A stretch of DNA of 52,163 bases, taken from NCBI RefSeq assembly GCF_009651005.1, contig NZ_WHVW01000022.1, forward strand, positions 1 through 52,163. Direction: 5' to 3'. This document shows, piece by piece, positions 8,546 to 16,859 of this stretch (position 1 is the stretch's first letter; every line of letters begins with the position of its first letter). Source of the stretch: Sporosarcina obsidiansis. GTDB lineage: Bacteria > Bacillota > Bacilli > Bacillales_A > Planococcaceae. The position numbers and the translations under genes are program-made. The notes below the pieces were generated by a model. The model was given only the letters and a program-made list of their open reading frames with translations, was not told the DNA's origin and did no database searches.

Positions 8546-8664
8546 GGTGAATGGAAAATGACTTTCTGCGGCAGACCCTTTTTATTTACTAAAAATGAGA
8601 TACAAAAAATCGTCGCATCTAGTAAAATGAAAGTAACCAAACCACCATTTTAAAAGGGCGATTT
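8546..8664. other. Short gap after mdcG, no gene seen
   Basis: AT-rich spacer between the malonate operon and the decayed insertion sequence. No clear rho-independent terminator or terminal inverted repeat was found, though TTTCTGCGGCAGACC with a following T-rich run (about 8570-8595) could be a weak hairpin. Confidence 0.4.
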
Positions 8665-9745
8665 TATGTGCAATCCGAAGATTACTTCTAATAAGCATAC
8701 CACCCAAATCACATTTTTTTATAGACAAAAGAAATCGGTTCAACACGTAAACGGCAAGTAGCTCCCACGTTTAAATCGTATAATAACCACCAGAGTTTCG
8801 TCGTTTTTGATCTGTAGGAATTCATTCCCCTGAACTATTTGGTCCGGAGTTCTTACCAACCTAAAATAATGTTGAAGGTAGATCCTCTAAGCTTACTCAC
8901 AAAAAGCTATTCGTGTCGAGGGATCGAGAAACAGCTAAATAAAAGTCTTCCAGCTATGTGGTTGGCCGCTCAACAGAAACCAGATTTCCATCACAATAAC
9001 TAGTTTCGTGGGACACGCTTGAAAGACGTGATAGATGAATTATTTGAACCCGTGATTCTAAAACTCATCGAAGACAACTATATTTCGATGAAGAATTATT
9101 TCTGGAACAGGACTGAAATGGAAGTGAATTCCAATGGGTATTCATTTGTATGGAAGAAATCTATGCTTCGTTTTGAAAAGAAATTGAAAGAGAAATTCTA
9201 AGAAACCCTTCATCACATTCATGCTCTGACACAGGAAGAAGATTGAATTAGGTGAAGTGGCCGAAGAAGCAACGCCTACCCAGCTCCTCGATATAGCCGA
9301 GCGTTTAGAAGACAAAGTCGACACACTGACTGAAGAATTAGATTCTACATCAGATATGCTGACACGAAAAGCGCTGCGTGTACGCAGAAGTGCACACAAG
9401 AAACCTGTTAAGCAGATTCGAACTGATTTCATTCCACGTCTGGAGAAATATTAAGCGCATCATGACATCTTTGTGAATCGCCAAGTACACTTTAATCCCA
9501 ACTTCGAAGAAATGAAAGCGAAGGCCGAAACAGCCCTTGAATGTGAAGCGAATCAAACGATCTACTAGAAATGATAAAAACGAGATAGAAAGTGCGTTCA
9601 GTCATATCAAGGGTAATCGGGTTTTTCGCAGATATCTCTTGTGGGGACTTGATAAGGTTCTTGTGGAATTCGTGATTGTGGCATTAGCCCACAATCTCTT
9701 GAAAGTAGCGGGGATCCGTTCGCTACTTCTCTTAAAAAAGCCGAA
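8665..9745 (+). pseudogene. Decayed IS1182-family transposase
   Basis: Reading across frames recovers the family order with many stops and shifts: an N-terminal EFIPLNYLVR-like stretch near 8830; SYQPKIMLKV, then GIEKQLNKSLPAMWLAAQQKPDF (about 8850-9000); RLKDVIDELFEP...YFWNRTEMEVNSNGYSFVWKKSMLRFEKKLKEK (9019-9201); a coiled-coil/linker piece ending IPRLEKY (9257-9454); and the C-terminal block FSHIKGNRVFRRYLLWGLDKVLVEF...ALAHNLLK (9550-9710). The element is clearly non-functional and seems internally shortened. Terminal repeats could not be identified with confidence. A large palindrome follows the coding remnant. Confidence 0.85.
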
Positions 9746-9752
9746 ACAAAGA

Positions 9753-9794
9753 AAAACAAGTGAGGAAAACCAATTGGTTTTCCTCACTTGTTTT
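9753..9794. terminator. Bidirectional terminator, 42-bp perfect palindrome
   Basis: Two 21-base arms (9753-9773 and 9774-9794) pair without a mismatch around AATT and are followed by T-rich sequence on both strands. It lies between the IS remnant and the convergent tannase gene and would stop transcripts from both sides. It may have come with the insertion element. Confidence 0.8.
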
Positions 9795-9863
9795 ATTTTA
9801 GGGACTTATTGGACAGGCCCTACTTTTTTGAAGTGCGTTTGTTAAAAATAACTTGAAGAGATA

Positions 9864-11897
9864 TTAATTTGATTTACCTGCTTTGTTTGCACGTACAAGG
9901 AAGGTTGCGAATTGACCGCGGGTGACAGAGTCATGCGGATTGAAATTATTAGATGTGGTTACTTCATGACTTGCAAGAATCTTAATGTAATTCTTATATT
10001 GGGATGCTGCAATCTCTAAGTCATCAGGCTGCTTGGTAGAATTATCGGTCTGTTGTAATTGGAAAGTATGCACAAGTATTTTGGCCATTTGTTGTCTGTT
10101 TATTAAGCTTGATGGGGTGGCATTGCCCTCATGGTCACCATCAAAAAATCGTGCTTTTTTAACGATTAAAGAAGAAATGTATAATTCTTGGTCTGGATAT
10201 GTAGCAGGAATATCATGAAACGGACTAACTCCTGTAATATCGTAGCTTGAAATCGTTTGTTCGGTTCTTTTCAATTCATACTTTGCGAGCGCTTTTATTA
10301 CGTGTCCTCGAGTTAGTTGCTGATCAGCTCGGAATGTGCCATCTGGGTAACCATTTAAGAAGCCTAAAGTAGTGGCAGTTAAAATGTTTTCAATATGAGT
10401 ATTTTCTTTTGTCAAATCGCTATATGAAGTTGATTTCTTTGCGATACCGTCAATCCAGGAGAATAGCTCGTCTAAATCATAGTCACCGCTATGTCCAACA
10501 TCCCATGGCAGACTGAAGTCAACTTCATAACCTTCATTTTGTAGCTTAGTTGCTAAAATAATCGGTATAGCTAAAGAAGTATCCCGGTCTATGGCACCGT
10601 GACGGATACGCCAAAATGATGAAGTGTTTGCAGTGCTATCTTCAATATATTCCATCGGATTCATCATCTTTACTTGCTGTGGGTCTGCTAACGAGTTTGC
10701 ATTAGTACTGTTTGAATAACTATAAAAGGTGAAATGTTGTTCATTTAGTTTAGATGTCCCAAATAAAGTATTCTCCCAGCTTGACGCATCTAACCCATCA
10801 AATGCAGGTGGAGTTTTCATCCGGGTTGCATAGGATATAAATGCATCTATATCCAGATCAGTTACCTGTCCATCATTTATAGTGAGCCATTCATAAGCTG
10901 TCAAGTCTGTTCCTCTACCGATAGCCTTTTGCGCAGATTCTATAATAAAGGATTTTACATATTCTTTGAACGAACCGTTCCCATCAGAGTTAAGAATTAG
11001 GAAAGTACCTTGTCCTGATGCATGTAATTCTAAACTATTGACATACTCGGGAAACATAGATTTAAGTTCGCTGGAAACTTTCCTATCTTCTTTTGATAGA
11101 GTACCTGTCCTCTCTCCCCATTTCCAATCATTAATTCCATTAAATAGCCACTCATATGCCATGTCTGCGTGCTCTAAATTGGTGATTGGACAGTAGCTGG
11201 AAACAGCGAAAATATCGTCTCGATTATTGGCTGCACCTATTTCTTTTAAATAAGGCTCAAAGTCTTTGTGATTACCAGACGCGCCTAGCAGGGAAGTGAG
11301 TGCCCCGCCAGCACTGGTTCCATTGGCAATAATTTTTTCTGTATCACCCGGCATGTTTTCATTATTGTGACGAAGATACCTGACGGCAGCTTTTAAATCT
11401 ACGATAGCTGCAGGAGCTTTACCGATATACTTTCCATTTTCATCTTCAGTAGTACGACCTCTTGCGCCTGGAGAAGCAACTACATAACCTTGAATTAATG
11501 CCTGAGTGACAGAGTCTTTTTTCTCATCTGCCGGCTTGGCCTGATTATAACCGCCAACTATATTAGGAAGAAAGATAGGTGCTGAATCTGCAGTATATCC
11601 ATTAATAGAGTTTCCGCTGAAATACTCCTCCGGAATATAGATGTTCATCGATTGGAATTCAGGGTTTACAGGATTTGCAACATACACAACATTCTCATAT
11701 GCGCGATAGGCAATTGTCTTGCCTCCAACTGTTACAGTTCGTAACGTATAGTTTGTAGAATCGAAATTCAAGTCTACAACCTCCTTTAACTTCAATTGCT
11801 GTGATTGAACATAGTTTGCATCTACTGAAAGTGAAAATAAAGAAGAACTTGTTAGAAATATAGCTAATGAAGTACCAATGAGTTGATTTTTTTTCAT
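9864..11897 (-). CDS. Secreted SLH-anchored subtype-B tannase-like esterase
   Basis: The 677-residue protein has a Gram-positive signal peptide (MKKNQLIGTSLAIFL..., cleavage near residue 27). An alpha/beta-hydrolase domain (about 40-500) closely resembles bacterial subtype-B tannase: FLPNIVGGYN, ASPGARGRT, GKAPAAIVDLKAAVRYLRHNNE, nucleophile GTSAGGAL (Ser195), AVSSYCPITNLEHADMAYEWLFNG, and a late DVGHSGDYD that should hold the catalytic His. Three C-terminal SLH repeats follow (GYPDGTFRADQQLTRGHV; FHDIPATYPDQELYISSL; NFNPHDSVTRGQFATFLVRA), which tether the enzyme to the cell wall. The start at 11897 has GGGAGG seven bases upstream; an upstream in-frame ATG at 11936 lacks one. Tannases hydrolyse galloyl esters to gallate, fitting the divergent gallate-type genes. 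A related aryl-ester substrate is possible. Confidence 0.85.
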   Translation of the reverse strand: MKKNQLIGTSLAIFLTSSSLFSLSVDANYVQSQQLKLKEVVDLNFDSTNYTLRTVTVGGKTIAYRAYENVVYVANPVNPEFQSMNIYIPEEYFSGNSINGYTADSAPIFLPNIVGGYNQAKPADEKKDSVTQALIQGYVVASPGARGRTTEDENGKYIGKAPAAIVDLKAAVRYLRHNNENMPGDTEKIIANGTSAGGALTSLLGASGNHKDFEPYLKEIGAANNRDDIFAVSSYCPITNLEHADMAYEWLFNGINDWKWGERTGTLSKEDRKVSSELKSMFPEYVNSLELHASGQGTFLILNSDGNGSFKEYVKSFIIESAQKAIGRGTDLTAYEWLTINDGQVTDLDIDAFISYATRMKTPPAFDGLDASSWENTLFGTSKLNEQHFTFYSYSNSTNANSLADPQQVKMMNPMEYIEDSTANTSSFWRIRHGAIDRDTSLAIPIILATKLQNEGYEVDFSLPWDVGHSGDYDLDELFSWIDGIAKKSTSYSDLTKENTHIENILTATTLGFLNGYPDGTFRADQQLTRGHVIKALAKYELKRTEQTISSYDITGVSPFHDIPATYPDQELYISSLIVKKARFFDGDHEGNATPSSLINRQQMAKILVHTFQLQQTDNSTKQPDDLEIAASQYKNYIKILASHEVTTSNNFNPHDSVTRGQFATFLVRANKAGKSN

Positions 11898-11988
11898 AGT
11901 TTTCCTCCCTAGTATATTAAATATCATTACCAACAAACAACAAAATCTCCCCCCTTATTGAATTTTAGATCAACAATAAAAATATCAT

Positions 11989-12003
11989 AATTGTTGAACA
12001 ATT
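11989..12003. promoter_or_regulatory. Operator-like palindrome upstream of the tannase gene
   Basis: AATTGTT-G-AACAATT is a perfect 15-bp palindrome 92 bp upstream of the tannase start. It shares the TTGTTnAACAA core with the palindromes at 19784-19804 and 19971-19981, so it is probably another site for the same regulator. Confidence 0.55.
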
Positions 12004-12095
12004 TAAACTAGTATATAAACTTAATGGGAAACTGTCAACAGTTAATCAGAATCTAAAAATTTTTCAATTCAATTCAAATAATTCATATAAATTTC

Positions 12096-12124
12096 TTGAC
12101 ATCAGCTTATCAGAAAGATATTAT
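12096..12124 (+). promoter_or_regulatory. Sigma-A promoter of the galB-like operon
   Basis: TTGACA (12096-12101), a 17-base spacer, then TATTAT (12119-12124). The operator at 12130-12150 begins five bases after the -10 box and covers the expected start point. Confidence 0.75.
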
Positions 12125-12129
12125 GTAAT

Positions 12130-12150
12130 CAATATTGATCAACAATATTG
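12130..12150. promoter_or_regulatory. Operator at the galB-like promoter
   Basis: Two copies of the self-complementary octamer CAATATTG are separated by five bases (ATCAA). The inverted repeat extends to ATCAATATTG/CAATATTGAT (12128-12152). It matches the TRAP-promoter operator at 19784-19804 in 19 of 21 positions. Its position over the start point predicts repression. Confidence 0.75.
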
Positions 12151-12173
12151 ATCTATTAAATAGGAGGTATAGT

Positions 12174-12899
12174 ATGAAAAATACTACATTACTTGTATTC
12201 AGTGCACATGCAGGAGACTTTGTATGGCGGGGTGGCGGAACAATTGCGAAATATATTAAGAATGGAGCAGATGTACATTTAGTTGTCATGAGCTATGGAA
12301 TCCGTGGGGAGTCAAACGATCTCTGGAAAATCGAGGGACAGACTAAAGATGGAGTCAGAGAAGCGCGTAAAGCAGAGATGGAAAAAGCCGCCAGTATTTT
12401 AGGGGTGAAGAATCTTGAACAATGGGATTGGGATGACTATCATATGTATATTGATGATAATCGCCTAGACCGAATGGTCCGAAAAATCAGAGAAATACGG
12501 CCGGATCATATTTTGACACACGCAGAAGGTGATGCGTTCAACGCTGATCATGAATTAGTATCGAGAAAGGTTTTTGAAGCGAGTGTTCTTGCTAATTCAG
12601 CAGGTGTTCAAATAGAAGGATTGCCGCATACAAAACAACAAAGGATTTTCGGTTTTGAACCTCATCAAACAGAAATCAGCAGCTTTGCACCTGAAGTGAT
12701 CATCGATATTACAGAAACATACGATTTAAAACGACAGGCAATGGAATGCTTCCAGGCCCAGAAACACTTAATTCAATATTATAGTGATCGTGCATTCATG
12801 CGTGGTAATCACGCACGCAGATGTTCGGGTAACCAGGACTACCGCTACGCAGAATCATTCACCCGCCGATTCCCTTATGTTGGGGGCGAGTTTGTATAA
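12174..12899 (+). CDS. GalB-like 4-oxalomesaconate hydratase (PIG-L/LmbE fold)
   Basis: The 241-residue protein has the PIG-L/LmbE zinc fold: SAHAGDFVWRGGG near the N-terminus supplies the His and Asp metal ligands, and HAEGDAFNADHE supplies the third His. FEPHQTE and the C-terminal RRFPYVGG resemble the Pseudomonas putida hydratase GalB, which hydrates 4-oxalomesaconate to 4-carboxy-4-hydroxy-2-oxoadipate in gallate catabolism, rather than the sugar deacetylases of the family. The ATG at 12174 has AGGAGG six bases upstream; an earlier in-frame start at 12135 lies inside the operator. It overlaps the aldolase gene (TAATG). The next gene encodes the enzyme that would use its product, which strengthens the call. 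A deacetylase remains the alternative. Confidence 0.82.
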   Translation: MKNTTLLVFSAHAGDFVWRGGGTIAKYIKNGADVHLVVMSYGIRGESNDLWKIEGQTKDGVREARKAEMEKAASILGVKNLEQWDWDDYHMYIDDNRLDRMVRKIREIRPDHILTHAEGDAFNADHELVSRKVFEASVLANSAGVQIEGLPHTKQQRIFGFEPHQTEISSFAPEVIIDITETYDLKRQAMECFQAQKHLIQYYSDRAFMRGNHARRCSGNQDYRYAESFTRRFPYVGGEFV

Positions 12900-13597
12900 T
12901 GAATAAGTATGTTATAAAAAATATTGACCGCCCAAGTGAAGAACAAATCAAAAAAGCGGAAAAATATGATGTATCAACTGTTTATGAAGCTCAAGGGAAA
13001 ATCGGGCTGATGGATCGTAGGATTCGCACTATACGAGATGGTAATTTCCTTGTAGGTCCTGCTGTGACAGTCGTTTGCCCAGCAGGCGATAATTTAATGA
13101 TCCATGCAGCAATCGAGGTCTGCAAGCCGGGCGATGTTTTGGTAATAACGACAATTGGTGAGTCAGATGCAGGCATGATTGGTGAATTGATTGTTTCGGC
13201 ATTGATGCGTCAAGGAGTAGTTGGAATGATTATTGACGCAGGAGTTCGCGATGTTGCACAATTACGAGAGATGGGTTTCCCTGTCTGGAGCCGTGCTGTG
13301 AATTCTAGAGGGACGACTAAGCAACGAGGCGGCCGTGTAAACTCGGATGCTGTTTGTGGTGGTGTGATTGTCAGACCCGGAGATTTGATTCTAGCTGATG
13401 ATGACGGGGTAGTAGTAATTAAGCGGAAAGATATCGATGAATCACTTACAGCTTCTGAAAAGCGAATGAAAAAGGAAGAAGGAACAAAAGCGCGAATTGC
13501 AGATGGACAGTTTAGTCTGGACTTTTATGGCCTGAGAGAGGTCTTGGAAGAAGAGGGCGTAGTCTATCTCGATACTACAAATGATTTGAAAAAATAA
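12899..13597 (+). CDS. GalC/LigK-like 4-carboxy-4-hydroxy-2-oxoadipate aldolase
   Basis: This 232-residue RraA-fold class II pyruvate aldolase would cleave 4-carboxy-4-hydroxy-2-oxoadipate to pyruvate and oxaloacetate, the last step of gallate and protocatechuate 4,5-cleavage. It has DVSTVYEAQGKIGLMD, PAGDNLMIHAAIE, IIDAGVRDVAQLREMGFPVWSRAV (with the Arg-Asp pair of the active site) and LADDDGVVVI, all matching the GalC/LigK branch rather than RraA itself, which is much shorter. The C-terminal helical extension (LDFYGLREVLEE) is also typical of that branch. It starts inside the stop codon of the hydratase gene, so the two are co-translated. Confidence 0.88.
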   Translation: MNKYVIKNIDRPSEEQIKKAEKYDVSTVYEAQGKIGLMDRRIRTIRDGNFLVGPAVTVVCPAGDNLMIHAAIEVCKPGDVLVITTIGESDAGMIGELIVSALMRQGVVGMIIDAGVRDVAQLREMGFPVWSRAVNSRGTTKQRGGRVNSDAVCGGVIVRPGDLILADDDGVVVIKRKDIDESLTASEKRMKKEEGTKARIADGQFSLDFYGLREVLEEEGVVYLDTTNDLKK

Positions 13598-13623
13598 GCT
13601 TTTCAAATGAAGAAGGTGATGTA

Positions 13624-14517
13624 TTGAAGAAGAGAATCGGTTTTATCGGATTTGGTGAAGCGGCATCTCAAATATCTGAGGGGCTTCTGGCCGAAGGAGT
13701 AGCAGAAATCTGCGCTTATGATGCCAATCAGGATGATCAGAAATTCGGTCCGGCAATAAGGGGAAAAGCTAATGATTTACAAGTTGTTCTGAAAGACTCT
13801 CTACACAATCTGGCTTTGGAAAGTGACATCTTGATTAGTGCTACTAGTGCTAAGTATGCAATATCTGTAGCGAAAGAAATCAAGCCGTTTTTGACAGAAA
13901 ATCATTTGTTTGTGGACTTAAATGCAGCTTCACCACAAGTCAAAAAAGAAATTAACACAATAATTGCTGGTTTAGCTAAATTTGTAGACGTTGCAGTCAT
14001 GGAATCCGTACCTAAATTTCAACACCGAGTTCCTTTACTGGCCAGCGGCGAAGGAGCAAAGGAATTCGCACAATTCGGTAGTCATAATAAAATGGATATT
14101 ACAGTAATTGATGAAGAACCCGGCAGTGCATCTGCAATAAAAATGATACGCAGCGTATTTATGAAAGGGTTTACGATGCTTTTAATTGAAACTCTAAGCG
14201 TAAGTGAGCAGTATGCGGTAACAGATGAAATTTTAGAGTCAATTGATCGTTCGTTGCGTGGAAACCACATCTATGAAACTTCTAATGGCTTAATTACAAG
14301 AACTGCAATACATGCGGAGCGTCGAGTTTCCGAAATGAAGGAAGTTATTAGCACACTGGAAGATCGGCGTGTAGACGTTACTATGTCTGAGGCAACAAAG
14401 ACAAAACTTGAAATGCTCGTAAGGATTGGATTGAAAGATCACTTCCTGAATCAAATGCCTGTCGATTTTCAAGAAGTTATTAAAGCAATCCACTTAGCAA
14501 AACAATTTGATAGCTAA
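13624..14517 (+). CDS. NAD(P)-dependent oxidoreductase, DUF1932/6PGDH-like
   Basis: The 297-residue protein has an N-terminal Rossmann domain (GFIGFGEAASQI) and a C-terminal DUF1932 helical domain (HAERRVSEMKEVI near residue 235), as in 3-hydroxyisobutyrate/6-phosphogluconate dehydrogenase relatives. The start is TTG 13624 behind GAAGGTGAT. It is the third gene of the galB-like operon, 26 bp from the aldolase. Its reaction is not known. If the ring-cleavage product is a semialdehyde, as from protocatechuate, this enzyme could play the role of the LigC dehydrogenase. For gallate no dehydrogenase is needed, so it is the least explained member of the pathway. Confidence 0.8.
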   Translation: MKKRIGFIGFGEAASQISEGLLAEGVAEICAYDANQDDQKFGPAIRGKANDLQVVLKDSLHNLALESDILISATSAKYAISVAKEIKPFLTENHLFVDLNAASPQVKKEINTIIAGLAKFVDVAVMESVPKFQHRVPLLASGEGAKEFAQFGSHNKMDITVIDEEPGSASAIKMIRSVFMKGFTMLLIETLSVSEQYAVTDEILESIDRSLRGNHIYETSNGLITRTAIHAERRVSEMKEVISTLEDRRVDVTMSEATKTKLEMLVRIGLKDHFLNQMPVDFQEVIKAIHLAKQFDS

Positions 14518-14534
14518 TTAACGGGGGGATTATA

Positions 14535-15509
14535 ATGGGAAAGAATGAACAATCTCGTGATCTTGCACATATTGGACACATAGAAATATTTACTCCTAAG
14601 CTCAATGAAAGCGTTCACTTCTTTAAAGAAATACTGGGAATGGAAGAAGTAGGTCAGAAAAATCGTTCTATCTATTTAAGAGCTTGGAATGATTATGAGT
14701 TATATAGTTTGGTTTTGACAGAGTCAGAACAAGCAGGTCTTGGGTGCCTAGCAATGCGGACACAGAGCGAAGAAGCGTTGAATCGGCGGGTGGGAAAGAT
14801 TGAAGCTTCAGGTTATGGACAAGGATGGGTAGATGGAGATCTTGGTTATGGAAAGAGTTATCGATTCACGGATCCAGACGGACATCCAATGAAGATTTAT
14901 TTTGAAACAAAAAAATATGAAGCTCCGGATCATTTAAAACCATCGTTAAAGAATCAACCTCAGAAACGTTCTTCACGTGGTGTTGCAGTAAAGCAGCTTG
15001 ACCATATCAATCTTCTGACATCCCATATTAATCCTACTAGCACGTTCATGTGTGAAGTGCTTGGTATCCGGATGAGTGAGCAAATTATGTTGGATTCCGG
15101 CGAACAGGGCGGCGCATGGCATCACATGTCCAATAAAGCATACGAAATTGCGTTCACTAAAGATAATATGGGAGCTAAGGGAAGATTGCATCATATTGCT
15201 CTGAATGTAGAAGATCGTGAGTCTGTACTTCGTGCAGCGGACATCTTTTTAGATAATGATGTTTTCATAGAATTTTCACCGAGTAAACATGCCATCCAAC
15301 AAACATTTGCAACGTATGTTTATGAACCCGGAGGCAATCGTGTGGAAATTATTACAGGCGGATACTTTATTAATGATCCGGATCGTGAGCCGATTACATG
15401 GACAGAAGCCGACAGGGCGAAAGGTCAGGCTTGGGGAAACAAAACTGTCCCGACATTCCACACATACGGAACGCCTGTAATCGCAGGGGAACTTGCAAGT
15501 AAATCTTAA
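14535..15509 (+). CDS. Two-domain type I extradiol (catechol 2,3-dioxygenase-like) ring-cleavage enzyme
   Basis: The 324-residue protein has two VOC modules: N-terminal (residues 10-125) and catalytic C-terminal (150-280). Iron ligands are present at the expected places: His157 (KQLDHINLL), His220 (RLHHIALNV) and Glu271 (GGNRVEI). The secondary-sphere His252 (SPSKHAIQQ) and the Tyr in ATYVYEPGGN correspond to the XylE active-site His and Tyr. It should be an active Fe(II) dioxygenase cleaving a catecholic ring next to the hydroxyls. In this operon the likely substrate is gallate, protocatechuate or a methylated relative. Known gallate dioxygenases belong to the unrelated type II (LigB) family. 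Strong ribosome site GGGGGG upstream. Confidence 0.85.
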   Translation: MGKNEQSRDLAHIGHIEIFTPKLNESVHFFKEILGMEEVGQKNRSIYLRAWNDYELYSLVLTESEQAGLGCLAMRTQSEEALNRRVGKIEASGYGQGWVDGDLGYGKSYRFTDPDGHPMKIYFETKKYEAPDHLKPSLKNQPQKRSSRGVAVKQLDHINLLTSHINPTSTFMCEVLGIRMSEQIMLDSGEQGGAWHHMSNKAYEIAFTKDNMGAKGRLHHIALNVEDRESVLRAADIFLDNDVFIEFSPSKHAIQQTFATYVYEPGGNRVEIITGGYFINDPDREPITWTEADRAKGQAWGNKTVPTFHTYGTPVIAGELASKS

Positions 15510-15517
15510 AAAGATTC

Positions 15518-15560
15518 AGGTCCTGGACGAAGAACCACTTAAGTCCGGGACTTTTTGTGC
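15518..15560 (+). terminator. Terminator of the galB-like operon
   Basis: An 11-bp stem with two G-U pairs (15518-15528 with 15543-15553), a 14-base loop and a following TTTTTGTG run, nine bases after the dioxygenase stop. Confidence 0.7.
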
Positions 15561-15694
15561 TTTTAAGTATTCTAGAAGGTTAAACGATTTATCGGCTTAT
15601 TATGTACGGCTGGCTGTACAGAAAGATATAGAGTAGTGATAGTCCGATAATATTGCTATAATTTAAGAAAGAGTCATGTTTAGGAGGAGTGCCT

Positions 15695-16336
15695 ATGACC
15701 AGGCCTATGGATCTTGCTTATAAATTTATAAAAGATAAAATATTAGATGGTAGTTTTCGACCGTCCCAACGTCTGATTGAATTAGAGCTCTCAGAGCTGA
15801 TTGGTGCCAGCAGAAATACGATTAAGAAAGCCTTATTGGCATTAGAAAAAGAGAACCTAGTAGAAATCCAAAAGAATAAAGGTGCGTTCGTAAAATCGTT
15901 TACTTTGGAGGAGATTATCAATTACTTGGAGATTCGTGAGGCACTCGAAGGATTGGTTGCCCGGACTGCCGCTAAACAAATTGATAAAGGGGCGCTGGAA
16001 AAGTTAAAGAAAGTACTAGATCAGATGCATGTTTCTTTGGAAGAACATCGTTTTGACGAGTACTCTGTCTTAAATAAGCAATTCCATAAAATAATATACG
16101 AAGCTTCGGGTAATCCACAGGCTGTAGAAATAATCGAGGCGATCAAAACACAACTAGCCAGATATCATTTTAGAACTATCTTGATACCAGGAAGAAATGA
16201 AAGTTCTTACGAGGAGCATAAGCAAATATTGTCTTCTTTACAAGCCGGCGATTCAGCAGCTGCAGAAAAGGCGGTAACGCATCATATTTCTAAAGTAAGT
16301 AATACTATTCGTGACAATTTCCCCCTGCTGACATAA
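15695..16336 (+). CDS. GntR-family (FCD) regulator of the aromatic-acid module
   Basis: The 213-residue protein has a winged-helix domain (residues 1-70, recognition helix in GASRNTIKKALLAL) and an FCD ligand-binding domain (residues 80-210). ATG 15695 is chosen because AGGAGGAG (15682-15689) is seven bases upstream; the earlier in-frame GTG lies in that site. A TATAAT box sits at 15657-15662, and the inverted repeat TGTAC...GTACA (15603-15620) upstream may be its own operator. It lies between the catabolic operon and the convergent RidA-TRAP operon, so it is the natural candidate for the CAATATTG operators that control both. That link is inferred. Confidence 0.85.
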   Translation: MTRPMDLAYKFIKDKILDGSFRPSQRLIELELSELIGASRNTIKKALLALEKENLVEIQKNKGAFVKSFTLEEIINYLEIREALEGLVARTAAKQIDKGALEKLKKVLDQMHVSLEEHRFDEYSVLNKQFHKIIYEASGNPQAVEIIEAIKTQLARYHFRTILIPGRNESSYEEHKQILSSLQAGDSAAAEKAVTHHISKVSNTIRDNFPLLT

Positions 16337-16384
16337 AGGACACAGAGTTTTCAGTGTTGTTACAACTACACTCTTTGACAAGTG

Positions 16385-16430
16385 AAAACCACGCATGTGA
16401 TAACGATTCCGTCGTCACATGCGTGGTTTT
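16385..16430. terminator. Bidirectional terminator between gntR and ridA
   Basis: A perfect 16-base stem (16385-16400 with 16415-16430, AAAACCACGCATGTGA) and a 14-base loop, with T-runs on both sides, separates the convergent regulator and RidA-TRAP transcripts. Confidence 0.92.
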
Positions 16431-16443
16431 TATATAGATAGTA

Positions 16444-16824
16444 TTATAGCACTGCAGTTAGTTCAATTTGAACTCTCAGCCCTTCTCGCAGGTCTTTCAC
16501 GGATGTATGACGGGCAGGACGGTTATCTTCATGGGGAAACATATTTAGCCATTCTACATTGACCAGCTTTTTATATTCACGGTTGGTAACTGATACACTC
16601 AGATGAGCGATGTCGTCAACAGAGCCTCCTGCAAGCTTCATGATTTCATGCATGTAATGAAAAAGATTGGAGATTTCTTCCTCGACTGAATCTGGCATTT
16701 CCCCTGTTTCAGGATTTGAGCCGATCAAGGCGGATGTATAAACCATATTACCAACTTTTACAGCAGTTGGAATTGGATTTTGATGTTCTGATCCTCTAAT
16801 TCGTAGTACTTCTCTTTTAGCCAT
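16444..16824 (-). CDS. RidA/YjgF-family protein
   Basis: The 126-residue protein has the trimeric RidA fold: PIPTAVKVGNMVYTSALIGSNPETGEMP, the VEEEISNLFHYM helix, DDIAHLSVSVTN, and NRPARHTSVKDLREGLRVQIELTAVL at the end. The Arg that salt-bridges carboxylates in the RidA site appears in the RPARHT stretch. RidA proteins hydrolyse reactive enamine/imine intermediates; some relatives deaminate 2-aminomuconate in aromatic degradation. ATG 16824 follows AAAGGAG; an in-frame ATG eight codons upstream precedes that site and is unlikely. It is the last gene of the TRAP operon, 11 bp after dctM. A role on a ring-cleavage product is possible but unproven. Confidence 0.82.
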   Translation of the reverse strand: MAKREVLRIRGSEHQNPIPTAVKVGNMVYTSALIGSNPETGEMPDSVEEEISNLFHYMHEIMKLAGGSVDDIAHLSVSVTNREYKKLVNVEWLNMFPHEDNRPARHTSVKDLREGLRVQIELTAVL

Positions 16825-16859
16825 ATCTATATACTCCTTTCTTTGCATTCAAATTTTAG

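Noticed and set aside
8558..9830. Terminal inverted repeats of the IS1182 remnant
   Set aside because: A weak similarity between CTTTCTGCGGCAGACCC on the left and CTTATTGGACAGGCCC on the right is in direct, not inverted, orientation, so it does not define element ends.
9019..9845. Several small frames (60, 65 and 102 codons) as separate genes
   Set aside because: All are pieces of one decayed IS1182-type transposase.
12135..12173. Longer N-terminus for the GalB-like protein
   Set aside because: The upstream start falls inside the operator palindrome and has no ribosome site; the ATG at 12174 has both AGGAGG and family agreement.
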